A stretch of DNA of 48,710 nucleotides. It comes from JBFWIW01 sp050253535. Lineage in GTDB: Bacteria; Bacillota; Clostridia; Oscillospirales; Oscillospiraceae. The translations under genes were made by a program, and so were the position numbers. Positions 42,537 to 48,710 of the stretch are shown piece by piece (within the stretch, counting starts at the first letter, position 1; each line of letters begins with the position of its first letter). The notes beneath the pieces are model-generated. The model was not told the origin of the DNA. It saw only the letters and a program-made list of their open reading frames with translations, and searched no databases. Location: positions 1 to 48,710 of the forward strand of contig JBFWIW010000015.1 in assembly GCA_050253535.1 (NCBI GenBank), in the 5' to 3' direction.

Positions 42537-44198
42537 TCACCTTACTACCGCGCCCTCCGCCGCGGATGAAACCATTTTCGAGTATCTGGAGAGATAACCT
42601 TTCGTAACTTTCGGTGCCGGTTCCCGCCAGCTTTTTTTCCTCTCGGTAAGCTCTTCGTCGGAGACTTCGACGTTAATTGTGCCACCCGGAATATCGATTG
42701 CGATCATATCGCCGTCGCGTACAAGCGCGATGCCGCCGCCGCTGGCCGCTTCCGGCGATACATGCCCGATCGCGGCGCCCCTCGATGCGCCGGAAAAGCG
42801 CCCGTCGGTGATCAGGGCGACGTCGCTGTCGAGCCCCATACCCGCAATAGCAGAGGTGGGCCCGAGCATCTCACGCATTCCCGGTCCGCCCTTTGGCCCT
42901 TCATAGCGGATGACGACAACGTCACCCTTTTCTACTTCCATACCGTAGATCGCTGAGATCGCGAGTTCCTCCGAGTCGAATACCTTTGCGGGGCCGCGGT
43001 GAACAAGCATTTTATCGAGGACGGCTGCTCTTTTCACAACCGCACCGTCCGGCGCTATGTTGCCCCTGAGCACCGCGATGCCGCCGGTTTCGGAATATGG
43101 TTCGGCGCATTTCCTGATAACATTGCGGTCGCGGACGGCGGCCTGCGCCACCACTTCCGCCATCGTGACGCCCATGACGGTCATGAGCGAGCCGTCGTAA
43201 TAGCCGTTGTCGATAAGTTCCTTTATTACGGCCGAGACGCCGCCCGCCCTGTACAGGTCTTCAACGTGGTAGGGTCCCGAGGGCGCTAGCCTGCAGAGAT
43301 TCGGAACGCGGGAGCTGATTTCGTTTATTATGCCCAGATCGAGCTTGACGCCGGCCTCGCTTGCGATTGCGGTGAGGTGCAGCACGGAGTTTGTGGAGCA
43401 TCCAAGCGCCATATCTACCGCAAGGGCGTTCCGGAACGCCTTTTCGGTAAGAATCTGAGATGGCCGGATGCCTTTTTCGACGAGCTCGACCGCCCTCATG
43501 CCGGCGCGTTTTGCCAGACGGAGCCTTTCACCGTAAACCGCCGGGATAGTGCCGTTTCCGGGGAGGGCCATGCCGACAGCCTCGGAGAGACATCCCATGG
43601 AATTTGCGGTGAACATCCCCGAACAGGACCCGCAGCCGGGGCAGGCGTTATTCTCGCAGAAATCAAGCTCGGCCTCAGTAGCCTTGCCGGCCTTTACTGC
43701 CCCCACGGCCTCAAATACGCTGTTGAGGTCAAAATGTCTTCCATCCCCGGTATCATAGGAGAGCATAGGCCCCGCCGTCATGATCACTGAGGGGATGTCG
43801 AGTCTGGCGGCTGCCATAAGCATGCCGGGTATGATCTTGTCGCAGCCGGGGATGAAGACCATGCCGTCGAACCTATGAGCCATCGCCATGGTTTCGCATT
43901 CGTCTGCAATGAGCTCGCGGGAGGCGAGAGAATACTTCATCCCCTCGTGCCCCATTGCTATGCCGTCGCATACGCCGATCGCTCCGAATTCGATGGGAGT
44001 ACCACCCGCCATCCGGATGCCGGCCTTGACCGCTTCCGCAATTTTATCCAAGTGGAAATGTCCGGGTACGATTTCGCTTTTTGGGTTTGCTATACCGATA
44101 AGCGGCCGCATAAGCTCCTCATCCGTATATCCCATAGCCTTAAACAGCGAGCGGTGGGGAGCTCTTTCCACACTTTTTTTGACAGTATCGCTTCTCAT
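42537..44198 (-). CDS. ilvD: Dihydroxyacid dehydratase
   Basis: A 553-residue Fe-S dehydratase that makes 2-oxoisovalerate and 2-oxo-3-methylvalerate. Cluster cysteines are in PGCDKIIPG and ACPGCGSCSG. Other blocks are GHVSPEA and GRFSGASRG. ATG 44198 gives the standard length; the frame stays open upstream, but that stretch is a palindrome-bearing spacer. AAGGGA lies 12 bases before the ATG, within a TGGTCATAA context like that before nudC. Confidence 0.95.
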   Translation of the reverse strand: MRSDTVKKSVERAPHRSLFKAMGYTDEELMRPLIGIANPKSEIVPGHFHLDKIAEAVKAGIRMAGGTPIEFGAIGVCDGIAMGHEGMKYSLASRELIADECETMAMAHRFDGMVFIPGCDKIIPGMLMAAARLDIPSVIMTAGPMLSYDTGDGRHFDLNSVFEAVGAVKAGKATEAELDFCENNACPGCGSCSGMFTANSMGCLSEAVGMALPGNGTIPAVYGERLRLAKRAGMRAVELVEKGIRPSQILTEKAFRNALAVDMALGCSTNSVLHLTAIASEAGVKLDLGIINEISSRVPNLCRLAPSGPYHVEDLYRAGGVSAVIKELIDNGYYDGSLMTVMGVTMAEVVAQAAVRDRNVIRKCAEPYSETGGIAVLRGNIAPDGAVVKRAAVLDKMLVHRGPAKVFDSEELAISAIYGMEVEKGDVVVIRYEGPKGGPGMREMLGPTSAIAGMGLDSDVALITDGRFSGASRGAAIGHVSPEAASGGGIALVRDGDMIAIDIPGGTINVEVSDEELTERKKSWREPAPKVTKGYLSRYSKMVSSAAEGAVVR

Positions 44199-44390
44199 GA
44201 TTATGACCAATCCCTTCGTTATACTACAGGCACAAAATGACCATGAAACGAAATGGTTATATGTGCATGTTTTGCGGTTGCCCGCTCGCGGGCGAGTAAA
44301 CGGACTTAAATCGAACTCAGTTTGAACTTGTTTCAAACTTTTCCTCCGTCCGATCCAGTCGAGTATGCGCATTAAAGAGCGCGATATAGT
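44199..44390. other. Structured spacer inside the branched-chain operon
   Basis: This 192-base gap between ilvB and ilvD has no gene but three hairpins: GTTTGAA/TTCAAAC (44320-44338), GCCCG/CGGGC (44280-44293) and the palindromic element (44230-44267). It is by far the largest gap in an otherwise tight operon and may set RNA processing or relative expression. Confidence 0.55.
44230..44267. repeat. Palindromic repeat element, copy B
   Basis: A 38-base interrupted palindrome with outer arms GCACA/TGTGC and inner ATGACCAT/ATGGTTAT. It shares the order GCACAAAATGAC ... ATGGT(C/T)AT ... TGTGCA with copy A at 14183-14222. Confidence 0.55.
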
Positions 44391-46088
44391 TTAGTATTCG
44401 TTTAATATGAAATCTGTAAGGTGCTTACCTGGCGCTACCATCGGCGTGACATTTTCATCATTTCCGATACGGCAGTCAAGTATGGCCGGTTTTCCTGAGG
44501 AGAGTGCCTCGTCAAAGGCTTTTTCAAATTCCTCCAAAGTACGGATGCATCGACCGTTTATTCCGTATGCACCGGCAAGCTTTACGAAATCCGGTCCTCT
44601 GTCGAGATCTGTCTGAGAATACCTCTTGTCGTAAAACACCGTCTGCCACTGTCTGACCATGCCGAGAACGCCGTTATTTAAAATGACAGTAATAATCGGG
44701 AGCCCGTAGTGCTCGATGGTGGACAGCTCGTTACAGTTCATTCGGAAGCTGCCGTCTCCTGCGATATGCACGACCGTCATATCCGGTCTGCCCAGCTTCG
44801 CACCAATGGCTGCTCCGGCGCCATAGCCCATTGTCCCGAAACCTCCGGAAGTTATTAATGTCCCCGGAGCGTCATACTGGTAATATTTTGCGGCCCAGAG
44901 CTGATGCTGACCCACGTCGGTGACGACGATGGTATCTTTTGGAGAGTGTGCATAAATGGCTGACATGATGGATTTTGGCGTGAATCCGCCGCACTCGGCG
45001 CAGTAGGCTTCAGCGGGCTTCAGGCTCCGGATTTTAGTGAGCCATTCATCCCTGCCCTCCATACCGGTATCGGGCAGTTTTACAAGCTGCGGGAGCCTTG
45101 TGAGGACCTTTTTTATGTCGCCTATGACATAGTGCGACGTCCTGATGTTCTTGTTGATCTCCGCCTCATCGATATCGATCTGTACGATCTTCGCGTTTCT
45201 GCCAAATTTACGCGCGTCTCCGATGACCCTGTCGTTAAAGCGGCTGCCGAGGGCGATGATCAGGCCGCATTCAGAGATCGCCGTGTTGGAGGCCTTTGTG
45301 CCGTGCATGCCTACAAGCCCCGTAAAATTCGGATGGGTTGACGGGAACCCGCCGATACCCATAAGCGTTGCGCCGACAGGTGCGTGCAGCGTCTGGGCCA
45401 GATTCAGGACCTCTTTTGACGCGCCGGACTTCAAAACCCCTCCGCCGCAGAGCAGAAAGACCTTTTCAGAACATTTTATCATATCGCCGAGTTTTTCGAT
45501 ATCCGCATCGCCTGAATCTCTGTCGCCGGTCTTTGTATATTTTTTTCCGGCGAGCGCATCGCTCATGGGGGTAAATTCGGCCGTCTCGATTGTGACGTTT
45601 TTCGGAATATCCACAAGTACCGGGCCGGGCCGCCCTTCCCTGGCGATGGCGAAGGCCTCGCGCAATGTGTCAGCCAGCTTTGCGACGTCTTTTGCGATAT
45701 AGTTGTTTTTTGTTATCGGCGTCGTGATGCCGGCTATATCTGCCTCCTGGAAACTGTCTTTACCGATAAGATTTACGTTTACATTACCAGTGATGAAGAC
45801 GACAGGGACGGAATCGAGATAAGCTGTGGCGATGCCCGTTACCAGATTTGTCGCCCCCGGGCCGGAAGTCGCGATGCACACGCCGGTCTTACCGGTCGCT
45901 CTGGCGTAGCCGTCGGCCGCATGCGCCGCGCCCTGTTCGTGGGACGTGAGGATGTGCTTTATCCTGTGACTGTTTTTATATAATTCATCGTAAATGTTCA
46001 GGACCGCGCCGCCGGGATACCCGAAGACAGTGTCGACAGATTGCTCCGCCAGACATTCGATCAGTATTTGCGCACCTGTTAACCTCAT
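44391..46088 (-). CDS. ilvB: Acetolactate synthase large subunit
   Basis: A 565-residue ThDP enzyme that makes acetolactate or acetohydroxybutyrate. The N-terminal domain has the catalytic Glu in SHEQGAAHAADGYAR, the middle FAD-type domain is present, and the C-terminal ThDP motif is GDGSFRMNCNELSTIE...NN. It is the biosynthetic, FAD-containing type. ATG 46088 follows AAGGAGG. It acts with IlvN, encoded later in the operon. Confidence 0.95.
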   Translation of the reverse strand: MRLTGAQILIECLAEQSVDTVFGYPGGAVLNIYDELYKNSHRIKHILTSHEQGAAHAADGYARATGKTGVCIATSGPGATNLVTGIATAYLDSVPVVFITGNVNVNLIGKDSFQEADIAGITTPITKNNYIAKDVAKLADTLREAFAIAREGRPGPVLVDIPKNVTIETAEFTPMSDALAGKKYTKTGDRDSGDADIEKLGDMIKCSEKVFLLCGGGVLKSGASKEVLNLAQTLHAPVGATLMGIGGFPSTHPNFTGLVGMHGTKASNTAISECGLIIALGSRFNDRVIGDARKFGRNAKIVQIDIDEAEINKNIRTSHYVIGDIKKVLTRLPQLVKLPDTGMEGRDEWLTKIRSLKPAEAYCAECGGFTPKSIMSAIYAHSPKDTIVVTDVGQHQLWAAKYYQYDAPGTLITSGGFGTMGYGAGAAIGAKLGRPDMTVVHIAGDGSFRMNCNELSTIEHYGLPIITVILNNGVLGMVRQWQTVFYDKRYSQTDLDRGPDFVKLAGAYGINGRCIRTLEEFEKAFDEALSSGKPAILDCRIGNDENVTPMVAPGKHLTDFILNEY

Positions 46089-46137
46089 CGATAAAACCTC
46101 CTTTTATGATTAGACTGTTTTAAATGCCGTGCTATAA

Positions 46138-47727
46138 TCATGCGCTCGCATTGTGGGACTTTCTGTGGGATTTCAGCAGCTTGTAGTCGATGGAGTCGAG
46201 CAGCGCCTTGCAGCTTGCCTGTATGATGTCCACCGCTACCCCGACCGTCGTCCAGTATTCATGGCCGTCGGTCGATTCGATGAGGACCCTGACCTTTGCC
46301 GCCGTCGCCGATTCCGAATCGAGAACGCGGACCTTATAATCGGTAAGCCGGATCTCGCCTATTTCGGGGTAAAAGACCTCCAGCGCTTTACGAAGCGCGG
46401 TGTCGATGGCGTTGACGGGGCCGTCGCCCTCGGCTGCCGTAATCTCGAGCTTGTCGCCGACGAGTACCTTTATCGTCGCGAAGGCGGGCTTTATCCTGCT
46501 GCCCGACGGTTGTTCGTCCTGCACACTGAGCATCTCAAGCTCAAAAAACTTAAATCGTGTGCCGAGTATTTTCCGTACCTCCAGTTCAAAGGAGGACTCC
46601 GCGCCTTCAAACTGGTATCCCTGATGCTCCATCTGTTTGACCATTTCGATTATGCGGGCCGCTTCAGCCGAGTCTTTTTTGATTTCGGGATAAAACGACC
46701 GGACCTTCTCAAGTATTGCGCTTCTCCCCGCGACCTCCGACATTAATACCTTTCTGCTGTTGCCCACGGCTGAAGGGGAGACGTGCTCGAATGTGAGAGA
46801 GTTTTTCATCACGCCGTCCACATGCATCCCGCCCTTGTGCGAGAATGCGTTTCCGCCAACATACGGCATGTTCCTGTAAACGCTGATATTGGAGATCTCG
46901 GCGACCTCGTGAACCGTCTCGGTGAGATGCCTGAGATGCTGTTCCGGTATGCAGTCCCGGCCCATTTTAAGCTGAAGGTTCGCTATGACTGTCGAAAGAT
47001 TTGCGTTACCGCATCTCTCACCGAACCCGGCTAAAGTACCCTGGATATGGACCGCTCCCGCTTTTACCGCCATTAAGCTGCCGGCTACCGCCATACCCCC
47101 GTCGTCATGCGTATGGATACCGATTTTGACGGGGAATCTATCCGCAACCAGTTTTGTGACATCGAAGATATAGTCCGGGAAAGCGCCGCCGTTTGTGTCG
47201 CACAGGCAAAGACAGTCGGCGCCGCTTTCAAATGCCGCTTCAAGTGTCTGTAGGGCGTATTCTGGATTGGCCCTGTACCCGTCAAAAAAGTGCTCCGCGT
47301 CATAGATGACTTCTTTCCCCTTGGATTTCAAATAAGATACGGTATCTTTTATCATTCTGATATTTTCTGAAAGCTCCGTACGGATGATTTCTGTTACGTG
47401 AATGTCCCAGGCTTTTCCGAATATGGTGACGTAATCCGTGCCAGCCATGATGAGCGACTGGATGTTTGAATCTTCACACGCGGGGATATTCTTTCTCCTT
47501 GTGCTTCCAAACGCGGTCACCTTCGAATGCTTCAGCGGATTCTTTTTGATCAGCTCAAAAAACTCCAAGTCCTTGGGGTTGGAGCCGGGGTTTCCGGCCT
47601 CGATATAGTCCACCTGCAGATCATCGAGAATCGCGGCAATTTTCAGTTTATCCTGTACTGAAAATGAAATACCCATGCCCTGCGCCCCGTCACGCAAAGT
47701 CGAGTCAAGTATAAATATCTTTTTCAT
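46138..47727 (-). CDS. cimA: (R)-citramalate synthase
   Basis: A 529-residue enzyme that condenses pyruvate and acetyl-CoA into citramalate, the start of the threonine-independent isoleucine route; LeuCD and LeuB then yield 2-oxobutyrate. The barrel shows DSTLRDGAQGMGISFSV, IHTHDDGGMAV and GFGERCGNANL. NAFSHKGGMHVDG and the C-terminal regulatory domain fit CimA rather than LeuA or homocitrate synthase. AGGAGGT precedes ATG 47727. It is the first gene after the T-box leader, and no ilvA is in the window. Confidence 0.93.
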   Translation of the reverse strand: MKKIFILDSTLRDGAQGMGISFSVQDKLKIAAILDDLQVDYIEAGNPGSNPKDLEFFELIKKNPLKHSKVTAFGSTRRKNIPACEDSNIQSLIMAGTDYVTIFGKAWDIHVTEIIRTELSENIRMIKDTVSYLKSKGKEVIYDAEHFFDGYRANPEYALQTLEAAFESGADCLCLCDTNGGAFPDYIFDVTKLVADRFPVKIGIHTHDDGGMAVAGSLMAVKAGAVHIQGTLAGFGERCGNANLSTVIANLQLKMGRDCIPEQHLRHLTETVHEVAEISNISVYRNMPYVGGNAFSHKGGMHVDGVMKNSLTFEHVSPSAVGNSRKVLMSEVAGRSAILEKVRSFYPEIKKDSAEAARIIEMVKQMEHQGYQFEGAESSFELEVRKILGTRFKFFELEMLSVQDEQPSGSRIKPAFATIKVLVGDKLEITAAEGDGPVNAIDTALRKALEVFYPEIGEIRLTDYKVRVLDSESATAAKVRVLIESTDGHEYWTTVGVAVDIIQASCKALLDSIDYKLLKSHRKSHNASA

Positions 47728-47787
47728 TTTTTTACCTCCTGATTCTCATAGGGAAAACAATATTATTCTCCCAAGATTTTTTTGCAA

Positions 47788-48086
47788 CAAAAAATCCCCG
47801 TCTCAAAAATGAGACGGGGATATAATCCTCGCGGTACCACTCAATTTGATCCAGGACATTTCCGATACTTGTGAAAAGTATATGAATAGGTCCCTGATCC
47901 ACTCATCAGGTTCTAACAAACCCTGGCATGTAACGGTGCCTTCCGTAATACGCTTACTGCGCTTCAGCGTCTATGCTCGGGAGGGATACGCTGCCAACAT
48001 CACCACCGGTTTACACCAACCACCGGCTCTCTGCAGATGAACCTGCTTGCAACAAGTCTCCTTCAATGCATTTAAATTATTAAATT
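47788..48086 (-). promoter_or_regulatory. T-box riboswitch (probably isoleucine)
   Basis: The minus strand carries the T-box sequence GAGTGGTACCGCGAGG (about 47832-47849), then the terminator stem ATCCCCGTCTCA/TGAGACGGGGAT (47794-47821) with a T-run. Stem I begins near 48060 with GGAG, which pairs with CTCC near 47980. The 3' side of the specifier loop reads GUAUCC, so AUC (Ile) is the best specifier. The UGGU bulge matches a tRNA with discriminator A, as in tRNA-Ile. Uncharged tRNA would let transcription enter cimA and the whole operon. Confidence 0.9.
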
Positions 48087-48092
48087 TTAAGT

Positions 48093-48121
48093 ATGATATC
48101 ATGGGGTTCCAGGTATGTCAA
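48093..48121 (-). promoter_or_regulatory. Promoter of the branched-chain operon
   Basis: On the minus strand a perfect TTGACA (48116-48121) and TATCAT (48093-48098) are 17 bases apart, directly before the T-box leader. Confidence 0.85.
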
Positions 48122-48230
48122 GAATTTTTTTGCGTATAAACAGCCGGCAATTATATTTTGTCGTTATGCTGTATATTTTACAGCCTGTATGGTATTAATT
48201 ATATTCTTATTGCTCTATTGATATGACAGG

Positions 48231-48262
48231 ATAGCCCGGTCGGTTCGCGCCGGCCGGGCTAT
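48231..48262. terminator. Hairpin after the SLH gene
   Basis: A 13-bp stem with one G-T pair (48231-48243 and 48250-48262) lies 11 bases after the SLH gene stop. On the minus strand no T-run follows, so it is a weak terminator for that gene; on the plus strand it has ATTTGTTT. Confidence 0.45.
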
Positions 48263-48273
48263 TTGTTTAAACT

Positions 48274-48710
48274 TTATTTTAAAAAGTTATCAACGAAGCG
48301 CATCAGCATTGCCGCAATCTCAGCACGGGTAGCCGTGCCGGTAGGATCAAGGATACCGTCGCCCTTGCCGTTGATCAGACCGTTTGCAACCGCCCATTTC
48401 ATAGAAGCCTGTGCCCAATCCGAGGTGTTGCCTGCGTCGGTGAAGGCGTCAAGCTCTGCAGGCGCGCTCACATCATAGCCTTTGTACTGAGCGTAATTAT
48501 ACAGGATGGCTGCTATCTGCTCGCGGGTGATATTATTCTCAGGGCCGAACTCGCCGTTTCCGTAGCCGTTGACGATATTGTTGGAGGATGCCCATAATAC
48601 GGCGTCGGCATACCACGTGCCTGATGTTACGTCGTCAAATGCAGCCTCGTCGCTGACGGAAGGCTCACTATCAAGACGGTACAGGATTGTTACGAGCATG
48701 GCGCGCGTCA
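48274..48710 (-). CDS. SLH-domain surface protein (C-terminal part)
   Basis: The C-terminal 145 residues of a protein whose start lies beyond the window. It holds the end of one SLH motif (TRAMLVTILYRL) and two complete ones: FDDVTSGTWYADAVLWASSN to TREQIAAILYNY, and FTDAGNTSDWAQASMKWAVAN to TRAEIAAMLMRFV. SLH domains anchor surface proteins to cell-wall pyruvylated polymers. What the rest of the protein does cannot be seen. Confidence 0.92.
   Translation of the reverse strand, partial: TRAMLVTILYRLDSEPSVSDEAAFDDVTSGTWYADAVLWASSNNIVNGYGNGEFGPENNITREQIAAILYNYAQYKGYDVSAPAELDAFTDAGNTSDWAQASMKWAVANGLINGKGDGILDPTGTATRAEIAAMLMRFVDNFLK

Overview
The window looks like chromosomal DNA of an anaerobic, spore-forming Firmicute of class Clostridia. 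An Oscillospirales/Ruminococcaceae-type genome is my best guess, from gene content and moderate GC. The clues are a BofA-type sporulation gene, a CotF-type spore coat gene, a PerR/SUF oxidative-stress locus, a T-box leader, an SLH surface protein and strong AGGAGG ribosome-binding sites. Almost everything is ordinary chromosome. I see no prophage, insertion sequence, CRISPR array or rRNA.

Layout. 1-7.3 kb: an MgtC-like membrane protein (+). Then, on the minus strand, come a tRNA-Gly with a strong terminator and a type II topoisomerase pair (ParE-like, then ParC-like). A small membrane zinc-ribbon protein lies between the two subunits and a transglutaminase-fold lipoprotein follows them. 7.3-8 kb: a promoter-terminator unit on the minus strand with no ORF (candidate structured RNA), then bofA (+). 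8-18.8 kb: a run of minus-strand metabolic genes: L-rhamnose isomerase, serine hydrolase, Zn-alcohol dehydrogenase, cupin, PanE-like reductase, NudC, a URO-D-family protein, hydroxyacyl-CoA dehydrogenase, a DUF6873 protein, an Asp/Glu racemase homologue and PepD. 18.9-24.7 kb: a two-component system (minus) diverges from a VTC-domain / DUF4956 / beta-helix lipoprotein operon (+). 24.7-27.9 kb: DapA-family lyase, HD protein, MBL hydrolase and cupin.

27.9-35 kb: a stress and iron-sulfur block. A PerR-like repressor has a consensus promoter overlapping two operator dyads and is divergent from a two-gene SufC-SufB (SMS-like) system. Next come a ferritin-family gene with three single-base deletions, VanW, a YyaL/SPATA20-type protein, a Cu/Zn superoxide dismutase (minus) and a CotF-type coat protein.

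35-48.1 kb (minus): the branched-chain amino acid operon, cimA-ilvB-ilvD-leuA-leuC-leuD-leuB-ilvN-ilvC. A consensus promoter and a T-box leader, best read as isoleucine-specific, precede it; a DUF815 ATPase follows. With CimA the cell can make 2-oxobutyrate from pyruvate without threonine deaminase. IlvBN, IlvC and IlvD then serve Ile and Val, and LeuABCD serves Leu. The right edge holds the C-terminus of an SLH-domain protein.

The least explained signals are the orphan RNA unit at 7.3-7.6 kb, a palindromic repeat shared between 14.2 kb and 44.2 kb, the PerR-SufCB locus with a cysteine-rich SufC tail, the VTC/DUF4956/lipoprotein operon beside a sensor kinase, and a 36-codon membrane ORF tail-to-tail with perR.
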